Shown here piece after piece: positions 1-8,287 of a stretch of DNA of 23,808 nt. The DNA is taken from assembly GCA_964517075.1 (NCBI GenBank), contig CAZFAT010000247.1, positions 1-23,808 on the forward strand, in the 5' to 3' direction. The translations under genes and the position numbers were made by a program. The notes beneath the pieces are model-generated. The model searched no databases. It was not told the DNA's origin and was given only the letters and a program-made list of their open reading frames with translations. The DNA comes from CAZFAT01 sp964517075. Lineage in GTDB: Bacteria; Acidobacteriota; Vicinamibacteria; Vicinamibacterales; SCN-69-37. The stretch's first letter is position 1. Each line of letters starts with the position of its first letter.

Positions 1-81
1 CTCCTCGACGCCCTGACCGACCGCGAAGTGCTCGATCTCGTCGGTTATCTAAAGACCGTGTCACCGCTGACGGCCCGGTAG
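1..81 (+). CDS. C-terminal fragment of a cytochrome/haem-binding-type protein (partial)
   Basis: Only the last 26 codons are present, reading in frame from base 1 to the TAG at 79-81. The peptide contains LTDREVLDLVGYLKTV, which resembles the final helix of c-type cytochrome and PVC-type 'putative haem-binding' domains, where a '(S/T)DxExxDLxxYL' helix closes the fold. No CxxCH is visible because the gene is cut by the window edge. It converges with the beta-barrel gene on the other strand, with only 21 bases between the two stop codons. The family call is an inference from a short tail; another small helical domain is possible. Confidence 0.45.
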   Translation, partial: LLDALTDREVLDLVGYLKTVSPLTAR

Positions 82-102
82 TCCACCGCCAGACGAGGGG
101 CC

Positions 103-954
103 CTACCGGAAGGCCAAGCCGAAGCTGAACGTGAACTCGCTGGCCTTGACGCTGTGCCGCGCCGTGCCCTGATCGACTTTGACGCCGAAGTACCGCGCGT
201 ACACGAGCTTCTCTTCGAACTCGAAATACAGCGGTCTGAAGAGGTGGAGACGGACGGCGGCGACGCCGTCCACGTCCCACCCATGGAAGAACTGGAAGCC
301 CTTGTCGTTCGGCTGGCCGAACACCGTGTTCTCGGTATGCGGCACCGCGAACCCGCCGCCGGCCTTCGCGAGGAAGACCAGGTGACCCGTCCGGCCGGGT
401 TCTCCCGCCAGCCGCACGCGCCTGATCAGGTTGATGAAAATCGGATTCGCGCCATTGTTGAGCTGGTAGCGCAGCACGTCCGGCGTGAGCGTGATCGACG
501 TATCGACGGGCTCGCCGTTGAGCGTGCCGGTCATGCGGACCTGCTGATCCTGTCTGACGATCCACTTGATGTGGTCGAGGGCCAGCTCGAGGCCCCAGCG
601 ATCGTTGAAGAAGACGCCGAACCGCACGTTGTACTGCGGGACGGTCAGCGCGTGGTTGAACAGGTCGGTCCACGCCTTGCCGTCGCGCGCCTGTACGCCG
701 ACGAGCGTGAAGTCGTTGCCGAGCGACGGCTGACTGAAATGAATGTCGCTCTTCGTGAACTGGTCGCCGTTGTAGCCCCAGGACACGAAGAACTCCCGGT
801 CGGCCGTCGCCGCTGCGGTGCCCGCCGGCGCCTGGCGGGTCCCGTCGCGGCTGATGCTGGCGCGGAGTCCATCGAACGGCGCCGCTGGCATATGCGCGAT
901 GCCTGGCAGCGTGGCGATCCAGACCAGCGACACCGCGCTGGCGGTCAGAGACAT
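103..954 (-). CDS. Predicted outer-membrane beta-barrel protein
   Basis: A 283-residue protein with an N-terminal hydrophobic export signal (about residues 1-25), then alternating polar/aromatic stretches typical of a beta-barrel, ending in SFGLAFR. The middle carries SDIHFSQPSLGNDFTLVGV, a PQYNVRFGVFFND segment and LELALDHIKWIV. From memory this arrangement matches an unnamed barrel family common in Bacteroidetes, in which 'xSDIHF...DFTL...PQYN.R.G.F' recurs. It is the last gene of a minus-strand set with the PQQ-propeller lipoprotein (29 bases upstream) and the TonB receptor. I infer that it lies in the outer membrane and may work with that receptor. The ATG at 954 is the only sensible start for the signal peptide; the ribosome binding site is weak. 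Function is unknown. Confidence 0.7.
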   Translation of the reverse strand: MSLTASAVSLVWIATLPGIAHMPAAPFDGLRASISRDGTRQAPAGTAAATADREFFVSWGYNGDQFTKSDIHFSQPSLGNDFTLVGVQARDGKAWTDLFNHALTVPQYNVRFGVFFNDRWGLELALDHIKWIVRQDQQVRMTGTLNGEPVDTSITLTPDVLRYQLNNGANPIFINLIRRVRLAGEPGRTGHLVFLAKAGGGFAVPHTENTVFGQPNDKGFQFFHGWDVDGVAAVRLHLFRPLYFEFEEKLVYARYFGVKVDQGTARHSVKASEFTFSFGLAFR

Positions 955-983
955 CGGCGCATTCTATCCGCTCTCACGCCGTT

Positions 984-2315
984 CTATTTCGCGTCGGGGC
1001 GCAGGTCGAACGCGGCCATCTCTTCGGTGTTGCGGACGAGCAGGATGCCGCTGGCAAACGCCGGCACGTTCCACGTTTCGCCCTCGATGGCCGGCACGCG
1101 GGCCACTTCCGAAAGCTTCTCGGGCGTCGCGGCGACGAGGACGAGCTCGCCTTCTTCGGTGATGACGACGAGGTGCGCACCGGCGAGGAGGATCTGGCCA
1201 TGCCCATAGCGCCCGCCCTTCCACTTGAGGTCGCCGGTCGCCGCGTCAAGGCACGCGAGAATCCCCTCGTCGAGGCCGTAGATGAAGCCCTCGTGCAGAA
1301 CCGAGGTCGATTGGCGATTCTTCATGCGGATGTTGCGCCAGATCTGTCGAACGGCGAAACGGTCGCCGGCCTTCGTCAGCTCGATCACGACCGCACCGGT
1401 GCCGTAGCCCGACGAGTAGAAGACACGGTTCTCGCCGATCAGGATGGGCTGAACCGCACTGGCGTCGTGGCCCGTGCTCCAGGGAAACTCCCAGAGGACG
1501 TCGCGCCGATCGAGACTCAGTCCGACGATCCGTTCGGCGCTGACGATGAGAAACTGCGGGACGCCGAGGAGCGTGACGTGCATCGGCGACACGTAGGCGG
1601 TCTTGTCGTCGAGGGCAGTCCACAGGCGCTGACCGGTCTGGCGGTCGTAGGCCGCGACCGACCGGCCTTTCGGTCCGCCCGGCAGGACGATCACCGCATC
1701 GCCGGCGATGAGCGGCGACGCCGCCATGCCCCACGTCAGGTTGTCGGCGTCGGCGTCCTGGAGGATGTTCGTTCGCCACACGACCTTGCCGGTCGCGGCC
1801 TCGAGACAGCGCAGCTCGCCTCGCCCGCCGAGCGCATACACGAGACCGTCGTGCCACGTCGGCGTGGCGCGCGGTCCCTCGCCGCCGCCCCACAGTCCCA
1901 TGAGCCGCGAATTGAACCGTGCCGACCACGGACTGGTCCACAACTCCCGGCCGGTCATGACGTCGTAGGCGGCGACGACTTCATTCTGCGCGCGTTGCTC
2001 GATGGTGAACGCGCGGCCACCGGCGACGGCGAACGACGCGCGGCCGCCGCCGACCGGCCTCTTCCACATCGGCGCGAGTCCCTCCCAGGACACGCGGATG
2101 GGCTCGTGATAGACGCCGGTGCGGTCCGGTCCGCGAAACCCGGGCCAGCTCGACGTCTGCCCGGTCTCGCCTGGCGTGTCAATGGAGTCAGATGCACTGG
2201 CGGCTTCGACCGCCGGCGTGTCAGCGAGGTGACTCCCGTCGTACGGGCGACGCGTGGCGCACGCCGTGGTCAGCGCGACCAGCAGCGGCACTGCGAGCCA
2301 GTCAATCGAGCTCAT
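984..2315 (-). CDS. PQQ-propeller-like lipoprotein (beta-propeller repeat protein)
   Basis: A 443-residue protein. The N-terminus has a lipoprotein signal with LTTAC as lipobox (Cys near residue 19), so it is probably anchored in the periplasm or outer membrane. The body shows repeated propeller blades with 'TGxxxW' ends: TGRELWTS, TGKVVWRTN, TGQRLWTA and TGDLKWKG. It opens with SWPGFRGPDRTGVY, a phrase typical of PQQ-binding-like beta-propeller proteins in Acidobacteria and Planctomycetes. I see no haem site, so a complete quinoprotein dehydrogenase is unlikely; a scaffold or binding role is more probable. The start ATG at 2315 has a good Shine-Dalgarno (TTGAGG a few bases upstream). It lies 27 bases after the TonB receptor stop, so co-transcription is likely. 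Confidence 0.85.
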   Translation of the reverse strand: MSSIDWLAVPLLVALTTACATRRPYDGSHLADTPAVEAASASDSIDTPGETGQTSSWPGFRGPDRTGVYHEPIRVSWEGLAPMWKRPVGGGRASFAVAGGRAFTIEQRAQNEVVAAYDVMTGRELWTSPWSARFNSRLMGLWGGGEGPRATPTWHDGLVYALGGRGELRCLEAATGKVVWRTNILQDADADNLTWGMAASPLIAGDAVIVLPGGPKGRSVAAYDRQTGQRLWTALDDKTAYVSPMHVTLLGVPQFLIVSAERIVGLSLDRRDVLWEFPWSTGHDASAVQPILIGENRVFYSSGYGTGAVVIELTKAGDRFAVRQIWRNIRMKNRQSTSVLHEGFIYGLDEGILACLDAATGDLKWKGGRYGHGQILLAGAHLVVITEEGELVLVAATPEKLSEVARVPAIEGETWNVPAFASGILLVRNTEEMAAFDLRPDAK

Positions 2316-2342
2316 TCACCTCAATACTATTTGAAGACCCGA

Positions 2343-4520
2343 TCAGAACGAGACTCTGAGGCCGGCGTTGATCAGCCGGCCGGCGAGCGGCGCCCAGGCG
2401 TCCACCGCCCAACGGCCGTCGACATCGCGCGCCGGTCGCGCGATCGGATTCCAGTCCGTCTGACGGACGTCCGTCAGGTTGTCGGCGTTGACGAACAGAC
2501 GCCAGCGGCCGAACTGGCGCTCGCCGAGCAGGCCGACGAGTACGTAGGACTCGCTCATCGATCGAAACGGGTTGGCGTCAAGCCGCTGCCTGCCGGTCAG
2601 GAGCACCTCCACCCCGATCCGGCCGCCATGCCCTTCCACCGCCGCGATCACCGCTCCGCTGTGTCGCGGCGTCAGCGCCAGTTCGCGGCCGTCGCGTTCT
2701 CGTGTCCGAACGTGGGTGTAGCTGCCGGTCACCGAGAATGGAGCCCGGCGCGCCCTGGCGAGGATCTCGACGCCCTGTGCGATGATGGGCTCGGATTCCG
2801 TACGGAGCGTATAGGTCGCACGGTCGATCTGAGCCGGATCATCGATCTGCGTCCGGAACGCGGTGAGCATCACCGCCGTGACCCGCGTCGTGTGCGTGAG
2901 GTCGGCCGACACGTAACGCGCGGTTTCGACCTCCAGCGGATCCTCAATCGTCAGGCGTGACAGCCCCGCCGCTTCCGTCTCTTCGGTCAGCGGCCTGGGG
3001 GTGAAGTAGCCCTGACTGGCCGACACCCGGGCGGACCACGGCCCGCCGCGGACGAGCGCCGAGCCGCGCGGGCTCAGCAGCACACCGAACAGGTTGTGGT
3101 GGTCGAGGCGGGCACTGCCGGAGAGCACCAGCCACGGCGCGACCGTCCAGTCATCGTGGAGAAAGATGCCGGGCCGCGTGGACACGTAGGTGGAAACCAG
3201 CGGCCCGCCGGACCGGATGGCGTACCAGTCCGCCGCGAGACCGGTCAGCCAACTGTGCCGCGCCGACCCACCGCTGAGCGTGATCTCGATGGTGGCTGTC
3301 TGCAGGCGATCACCCTCACGACCGTCACTGAAGTCGTGCGTGCGTGACTGGACGAACAGGATGCCCGCCCCGGCCAGGACGAGGCCGGAATCGAGCACCA
3401 TCCGACCCGACAGACCGCCGTCGGCCGTCTTGGTTTCGAGCGACTCGCGCGCCATGTCATGGCCGCCCTCGCGCGTTTCGAAGGTCACGCCCGCCACGCC
3501 GGAAGCCGACCGCCCTTGTTTGTTGTCCCAGAAGACCCGCTGGCGTACGACGCCGCGCTCGTATCCGGGCAGGTCCGACCACCCGTCGTCGTTCACGTCA
3601 GTCTCTTCCTGTCGATGCGCCCCCGCCATGAACGTGCGGCTCCACGACCCGGTCCCCGGCGACGCGAGCCACAGCACGCCATCGGTCGCGTTCCGCGCGG
3701 ACTGGCTGAAGAGGAACTCCCGCCGCGGCTCGCTGCCGGCCGTGCGCGAGATGAGATTGACCGCGCCGGCCAGCGCGTCCGGTCCGTAGAGCGCCGACGC
3801 CGGGCCCTTGACGACCTCGATGCGCTCGAGGTCCATCGGCGGAATCCGCAGCAGCGCAAACCCGCCCGGGCGATCGCTGAACAGCGGCGTGCCGTGGGAC
3901 AGCAGCCGGGTGTACCGGCCGGGCAATCCCTGGATGCTCACGTTGGTCGTGCCGAGCACCGGCGACGTGATGTGCGTGCGAACGCCCGGCAGCCCACTGA
4001 ACGCGGCCACGATGTCGCCCGGTGTTCTCAGCATTCCGGTGTCGATTCGGCCGCGATCGATCACCGTGACCGGAAGCGCCTGGTCCTCGGCGAGGCGACC
4101 GGACCGCGTGCCCACCACGACCGTGTCCGCGCCGCCCGCGATCGGCGTCAGCCCCAGCTGGACGATGCGCTCGGTGCCCGCGGCGACATCGACGCGAGCG
4201 GTCGTCGACCGGTATCCGTCCTTCGTGACGACCACGGAGGCAGCACCCGCAGGCAGCGTCAGCGCACCGGCGCCGGACGCGTTGGTCGTGGCCGACACGC
4301 CGTTCGCTGAAATGGTCGCGCCCTCGAGCGGCAGGCTGGCCGCCGCGACATGGACTCGGATCATTCCGGTCTGTGCCTGCGCCGCATCGGCGGGCCCGAC
4401 GGTCAGGCCGAAGACCAACGTCACGCCTGCGCTGCAAATGGAGACCGACGCGGAGCGCAGCCGGGACGGCCAGTCAGGTGTCCGCTGCCGCGATCTGTGC
4501 CGAAGCGATCGTGGTTCCAT
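2343..4520 (-). CDS. TonB-dependent outer-membrane receptor with N-terminal regulatory-like domain
   Basis: A 725-residue receptor. Domains in order: a long basic n-region and hydrophobic signal (about 25-49), a carboxypeptidase-regulatory-like beta-sandwich (about 52-122), a TonB-box-like DTVVVGT (132-138), a plug (about 146-260) with VSIQGLPGRYTRLL and ERIEVVKGPASALYGPDALAGAVNL, and a barrel ending in the classical C-terminal Phe (GLRVSF). Such receptors import iron chelates, cobalamin or oligosaccharides by TonB energy; the substrate cannot be read here. The barrel segment NADNLTDVRQTDWNP is typical of the family. It is first in a three-gene minus-strand unit and has its own candidate promoter. 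The leader is very short and no Shine-Dalgarno is visible, so the start could be leaderless or lie slightly inside the ORF. Confidence 0.9.
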   Translation of the reverse strand: MEPRSLRHRSRQRTPDWPSRLRSASVSICSAGVTLVFGLTVGPADAAQAQTGMIRVHVAAASLPLEGATISANGVSATTNASGAGALTLPAGAASVVVTKDGYRSTTARVDVAAGTERIVQLGLTPIAGGADTVVVGTRSGRLAEDQALPVTVIDRGRIDTGMLRTPGDIVAAFSGLPGVRTHITSPVLGTTNVSIQGLPGRYTRLLSHGTPLFSDRPGGFALLRIPPMDLERIEVVKGPASALYGPDALAGAVNLISRTAGSEPRREFLFSQSARNATDGVLWLASPGTGSWSRTFMAGAHRQEETDVNDDGWSDLPGYERGVVRQRVFWDNKQGRSASGVAGVTFETREGGHDMARESLETKTADGGLSGRMVLDSGLVLAGAGILFVQSRTHDFSDGREGDRLQTATIEITLSGGSARHSWLTGLAADWYAIRSGGPLVSTYVSTRPGIFLHDDWTVAPWLVLSGSARLDHHNLFGVLLSPRGSALVRGGPWSARVSASQGYFTPRPLTEETEAAGLSRLTIEDPLEVETARYVSADLTHTTRVTAVMLTAFRTQIDDPAQIDRATYTLRTESEPIIAQGVEILARARRAPFSVTGSYTHVRTRERDGRELALTPRHSGAVIAAVEGHGGRIGVEVLLTGRQRLDANPFRSMSESYVLVGLLGERQFGRWRLFVNADNLTDVRQTDWNPIARPARDVDGRWAVDAWAPLAGRLINAGLRVSF

Positions 4521-4534
4521 GGGAATCGGGGTCC

Positions 4535-4540
4535 ATCATA
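4535..4540 (-). promoter_or_regulatory. Candidate -10 element (TATGAT) of the TonB receptor gene
   Basis: Read on the minus strand the bases are TATGAT, five of six matches to TATAAT in an otherwise GC-rich spacer. They lie 14 bases before the ATG of the receptor gene. No good -35 is found at normal spacing; TTGCCG occurs 22 bases upstream, which is too far for a standard promoter. If it is used, the mRNA would start only a few bases before the ATG. Confidence 0.35.
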
Positions 4541-4545
4541 TACGG

Positions 4546-4564
4546 CGACCCGTGCCTCGGGTCG
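4546..4564. promoter_or_regulatory. Perfect 7-bp inverted repeat upstream of the TonB receptor (operator candidate)
   Basis: CGACCCG-TGCCT-CGGGTCG: perfect 7-base arms around a 5-base centre, 5 bases upstream of the candidate -10 of the TonB receptor. The position between -35 and -10 suits a repressor site. It could instead be a transcribed hairpin or a chance GC palindrome. Confidence 0.35.
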
Positions 4565-4648
4565 GCAAGCACGTCTGTCATCACGACTCACCGCGCGTTG
4601 CACGCACCTCGAGCGGCAGCCATCTCGTCCGGTCCCCAACGTGGCCGG

Positions 4649-6097
4649 TCATTGCAGGCCGTAGATGACAAATCGCTCGTTCTCGTAGAGGCGCGGCAGT
4701 GCGAGTTCGCGTGGGCGCTCCACCACCAGGACATGCGCGTCGTACTTCACGCCGAGGCTCCGAAACCGCTCTTCATTGAAACTCTCGAACTCTGCGAGCG
4801 CACTCGCGCGGTCGGCGACCCGGCTCGCGACCGCCCGGTCGTACATCGCCATCGCCGAGTCCTTGCTCTGCTCGAGGAGGACGTCGCGCCACGCGGCGAC
4901 GCGAACACTCGTGCCGTATTTCCAGGCGTGACCGGGATCGGCCAGCACCTGCCATCCCACGGGCCGCGTTCGAATCCACCGCATCGCCTCGGTCCAATCG
5001 TCGTCGGCCAGCGCGACGCGTGCGAGTGCCCGGCCCGTATCGTGAAGAATGAACGCACCGCGGCCGCACGCGAGCGCCACCAGCAGGGCCGCGATGGCAA
5101 TCCGCAACCGCGCCTTCGGCGTCACCCAGTCGATGAGCCACCACGCCACGTAGATCAGCGCGACCGCGTCGATGAGCCAGAACACGCGATTGATCTGCAG
5201 CTGGACGACGGGCGCGATGTATAGGGCGGTCAGTGGCACCGACACGAGAAAGACGCCGACCAGTGAGAGCAGGCCCCGAACCAGCACGCGCTCGCGCGGC
5301 ACGGCGAGCCCCGCAGTGTGACGCCGTCGACAGACCGCGTAAACCACGCCCGCCGTGAACAGATTCGTGGCCCAGGCATACAGCGGCCAGTCGTGCGGGA
5401 ACAGATAGTCTCGTTCGCCGAGCACTGCGAGCCACTCGGGATCCATGCGAGGGGCCATGAGCGCATATCCGAGCGTGGGCAGGCCCACCACTGCGATGAG
5501 ACCCGCCCGGACCTTCAGGTTCCACGTCGCGAGGAACGCGAAGCCGATCGCCCCGCCAAACCAGAGCGCGGTGGTCGGATGAACAACGGCGGCGATCGCG
5601 ACGGCCCCCACCGCGAGCGTCCAGCGACGCCTGAGCAGACACCCGAGGCCGATCAGGCCCAGCGCGAAGGCGATCATGCGCGGGTGCATGTAACCTTCGA
5701 GCGTGTTGGCGCCGGTCTTGGTGATGCGGTGCCGAAGCGTCAGGAGCGCGGTCGCGCCAGCCACCGCGAGCCACGATGCTCCCAGCCCCCGGGCGAAAAA
5801 GACGCCACCCGCATAGAGCAGCAGGACGCCGATCAGGTACAGCGCGGCGAACAGCGTCGGCATCTCGACGGGCAACGTCCGCAGCGCGAGCGCCAGGACC
5901 TCGTCGCCGGCCCACAATGTCATCTGCGGGGTGAGCACAGCGGCATCGCGCGGAAACAGCGACGGATCCGCGGCGTGCGCGATCGCAGGAATGTAGAACG
6001 CCTGATCGGAGATCCCGTAGCGGTAGCCGCCGGCATTCGCAGCCGCGAGGATGACGAACGCCACCGCGCCGGCCGCCAGGGCGAGACCCAGCTTCAC
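4649..6097 (-). CDS. Polytopic inner-membrane protein, GT-C-like, function unknown
   Basis: A 482-residue hydrophobic protein with an N-terminal membrane helix (about 3-22), a short periplasmic-looking loop carrying GISDQAFYIPAIAHAADPSLFPRD, then about ten further membrane segments and a soluble C-terminal region of about 110 residues. The 'GxSDQAFYIPAI...DPSLFPRD' loop, with acidic residues after the first helix, resembles GT-C-type and related uncharacterised membrane proteins that may handle polyprenol-linked sugars. That is a fold-level resemblance only. The start is GTG at 6097 without a strong Shine-Dalgarno. It stands alone between the catabolic operon and the TonB unit, with 154 bases upstream containing a plausible promoter. 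Confidence 0.7.
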   Translation of the reverse strand: MKLGLALAAGAVAFVILAAANAGGYRYGISDQAFYIPAIAHAADPSLFPRDAAVLTPQMTLWAGDEVLALALRTLPVEMPTLFAALYLIGVLLLYAGGVFFARGLGASWLAVAGATALLTLRHRITKTGANTLEGYMHPRMIAFALGLIGLGCLLRRRWTLAVGAVAIAAVVHPTTALWFGGAIGFAFLATWNLKVRAGLIAVVGLPTLGYALMAPRMDPEWLAVLGERDYLFPHDWPLYAWATNLFTAGVVYAVCRRRHTAGLAVPRERVLVRGLLSLVGVFLVSVPLTALYIAPVVQLQINRVFWLIDAVALIYVAWWLIDWVTPKARLRIAIAALLVALACGRGAFILHDTGRALARVALADDDWTEAMRWIRTRPVGWQVLADPGHAWKYGTSVRVAAWRDVLLEQSKDSAMAMYDRAVASRVADRASALAEFESFNEERFRSLGVKYDAHVLVVERPRELALPRLYENERFVIYGLQ

Positions 6098-6181
6098 GTT
6101 AGATCCGCGTTCCGCGCGACTGGTCGACTTCGTCGAGGGGCGAGGATGGTCGGGGCATGGCGATGGCAGAACGTCCGGCCG

Positions 6182-6210
6182 ATTCTAACCGCGCAGGCGT
6201 GTGCTGTCCT
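6182..6210 (-). promoter_or_regulatory. Candidate sigma70-like promoter for the membrane protein gene
   Basis: On the minus strand AGGACA (4 of 6 to TTGACA, at 6205-6210) is followed by exactly 17 bases and TAGAAT (5 of 6 to TATAAT, at 6182-6187). It lies in the 154-base spacer after the maleylacetate reductase and would give a leader of roughly 75 bases to the GTG at 6097. Seen by eye only. Confidence 0.35.
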
Positions 6211-6251
6211 ACCGAGTGTGGCTCACCATGAAGGGCGCACCCGTTTGCGCG

Positions 6252-7313
6252 TTACCCGGCTGCCCGCAGGATCGCCTGCACATCGTCGCTCGTGACCGGC
6301 CGCGGATTCGCATATGCGGCCGAGGTTACCAGGCCAGCGGCGCGCTCGATGTCCCCGGCCCGGAATCCCAGCGACCCGAGCGTGGCGAGCAGCCCGAGTC
6401 GGCGGTTGAGCGCGTGCAGGCCGGCCGACGCGTCATCCACGCCGAGCGCGCGCGCGACGCGCGCCATCGACTCTGGCGCGGCCGGCGCGTTGAACGCCGC
6501 CACGTGCGGCAGCAGCACGGCGTGCGTCGGCGCGTGCGGCAGACCGAACGTGCCGCCCAGCACGTGACACATCTTGTGATGCAGGCCCATCGCCGCCAGC
6601 TCGAGCGCGACGCCGGCGGCATGCGCCCCTCGCAGGGCCAGCGCACGGGCGCCGGGATCATCCGGCCGATCGACGATCGCGGGAAGGGCGTCCGCCAGCA
6701 GGCGCAGGGCCTCCTCGGCGGCCGACGTGGCGATGGGGCCCGCACCGGCCGCATACGTCGCCTCGACGGCGTGGGCGATCGCGTTCATGCCGCTGGCGGC
6801 GCTGACAGGGGTCGGCAGGCGCAGGGTCAGTTCCGGGTCGTAGATCACGAGCCGCGGTGCGGCGGCGGCGCTGCGGCCCGTGCGCTTCGTCTCACCGTCG
6901 GTCACGCCCCAGATGCTGGTCATCTCGGAGCCCGAGTAGGTCGTCGGCACCGCGACGATGGGCAGCGCGCGTTCGAGTGCCGCGGCTTTCGCCAGACCGA
7001 TTGCGGAGCCGCCGCCGATGGCGACGAGCGCATCGGCGCGCACGCGGTCCGCTTCGGCGACGGCCGCGCGCACGCGCGCGATCGGCACGTGCAGCTCGGC
7101 CTGTCCGCACACTCCGGCCAGACGATTGCCGAGGCCCGTCCGGATCGACGCCAGCGACTTCACGCGTCCGGCGGTGGTCACGAGCAGGATCCGCGTGATC
7201 GCCAACGCGTCGACTTCGGCGCTCAGCCGCGAGACGGCGCCGGCGCCGAAGACGACGCGGACGCGCGCCCACTCGGACGTGAAGGCGGATGACATTGGAC
7301 GTTCAGCGCTCAC
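6252..7313 (-). CDS. Maleylacetate reductase (iron-containing alcohol dehydrogenase superfamily)
   Basis: A 353-residue enzyme of normal family length, predicted to reduce maleylacetate (and 2-chloromaleylacetate) to 3-oxoadipate with NAD(P)H in the cytoplasm. Visible marks are the cofactor loop GGGSAIGLAKA (about 100-110), AVPTTYSGSEMT (121-132), SGMNAIAHAVEA (174-185) and GLHHKMCHVLGGTFGLPH (243-260). Asn177 stands where iron alcohol dehydrogenases usually have a metal-binding Asp. This Asn is, as I recall, typical of maleylacetate reductases and supports the call over a plain alcohol dehydrogenase. Start GTG at 7313, 13 bases after the dioxygenase stop, suggests translational coupling; an internal ATG six codons in is the alternative. 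The neighbouring PcpA-like gene makes the pathway consistent (compare PcpE and LinF). Confidence 0.88.
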   Translation of the reverse strand: MSAERPMSSAFTSEWARVRVVFGAGAVSRLSAEVDALAITRILLVTTAGRVKSLASIRTGLGNRLAGVCGQAELHVPIARVRAAVAEADRVRADALVAIGGGSAIGLAKAAALERALPIVAVPTTYSGSEMTSIWGVTDGETKRTGRSAAAAPRLVIYDPELTLRLPTPVSAASGMNAIAHAVEATYAAGAGPIATSAAEEALRLLADALPAIVDRPDDPGARALALRGAHAAGVALELAAMGLHHKMCHVLGGTFGLPHAPTHAVLLPHVAAFNAPAAPESMARVARALGVDDASAGLHALNRRLGLLATLGSLGFRAGDIERAAGLVTSAAYANPRPVTSDDVQAILRAAG

Positions 7314-7326
7314 GGCCGTCGGCCGG

Positions 7327-8268
7327 TCATCGGTACGTCACGGTCGGGAGCGCGGCTTCGATCGACGCGCGTTCGGGTTCTTCCCACGGCGGCAGCTTCA
7401 GGCCGCGCCCGAGCGCTGCCAGATCCTCGTCCGCCGTGAAGCCCGGTTGGATGGTCGCGACCTCGAACAGCACGCCACCAGGTTCGCGAAAGTAGATCGA
7501 CTCGAAGTAGCACCGATCGCGGATGTCCGTCACGCGCAGGCCGAGTCGCAGCAGTGCCTCGCGCAGCCGGCGCTGCTCCTCGCCAGTCGAGATGGCCATC
7601 GCGACGTGATGCACGGTCCCGAGGCCGTTCACCGCCGCGTCGGCGTCCGGCTCCACCACCACGTCAATCGTGTGGCCGGGACCGTCGCCGCCGGCGGCAA
7701 AGCGGGTCCGATTGCCGGACTCATCCGTCACCCGATACCCGAGCAGCTCCGTCATCAGTTCCCGCGTCCGTCCGAGCGACCGCACGACCATCGTCACGCT
7801 GTGGAGGCCGCGGATCGCGTTGCTGGCGCCGACGCCGTTGCCGGTCCACGGCGTCCGCGGGTCGCGATCGTTACCGACGAGTTCGAACCACAGGCCAGAG
7901 GGATCCCGAATGCGAAGCGCGGGGTCGTCGAACCGGGTCGTGTCCCTGGCTTCGACGCCCGCCTCCGCGAATCGGGCGCGCCAGAAGTCGAGCGATCCGG
8001 CCGGCACGGAGAAGGACGTCGACGTTACCTGCCCGGCCCCGGTGGCGCCGACGCGCACGCCCTTGCCCTTATAGGGGAAGGTTGTCCAGATCGTGCCCGG
8101 CACGCCGCGCTCGGTGCCGTAATAGAAATGGTAGACGTCGTGGTTGTCGAAGTTGACGGTCTTCTTGACCAGCCGCATCCCAAGGGTGGCCAGACAGAAG
8201 TCCAGGTCGGCTTGCGCGTCGTCGACGGTCGCGGTGACGTGGTGAAGGCCGAGGATGGGATGAACCAC
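7327..8268 (-). CDS. PcpA/LinE/MhqO-type ring-cleaving dioxygenase (VOC fold)
   Basis: A 313-residue, two-module vicinal-oxygen-chelate protein, predicted to use Fe(II) and O2 to open a (chloro)hydroquinone ring to a maleylacetate-type product. Visible residues are His9-His10 and Thr12 in GLHHVTA, His220-His221 in GTVHHVAM, Arg252, Tyr259 and Glu269 in SIYFREPGGVLFEV. In PcpA, as I recall it, the metal ligands are His11, His227 and Glu276, with second-sphere His10, Thr13, His226, Arg259 and Tyr266. The Tyr-Glu spacing of 10 and the Arg-Tyr spacing of 7 are the same here. The start is GTG at 8268, 19 bases after the cytochrome stop, with a poor Shine-Dalgarno. The maleylacetate reductase next door supports hydroquinone rather than catechol chemistry. 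MhqO-type quinone detoxification is the alternative. Confidence 0.85.
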   Translation of the reverse strand: MVHPILGLHHVTATVDDAQADLDFCLATLGMRLVKKTVNFDNHDVYHFYYGTERGVPGTIWTTFPYKGKGVRVGATGAGQVTSTSFSVPAGSLDFWRARFAEAGVEARDTTRFDDPALRIRDPSGLWFELVGNDRDPRTPWTGNGVGASNAIRGLHSVTMVVRSLGRTRELMTELLGYRVTDESGNRTRFAAGGDGPGHTIDVVVEPDADAAVNGLGTVHHVAMAISTGEEQRRLREALLRLGLRVTDIRDRCYFESIYFREPGGVLFEVATIQPGFTADEDLAALGRGLKLPPWEEPERASIEAALPTVTYR

Positions 8269-8287
8269 CCCTGGATTGTATGAGGGG

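Noticed and set aside
4521..4648. Possible cobalamin riboswitch upstream of the TonB receptor
   Set aside because: I looked for the conserved B12-box pattern and the other core segments and did not find them; only a 7-bp palindrome is evident.
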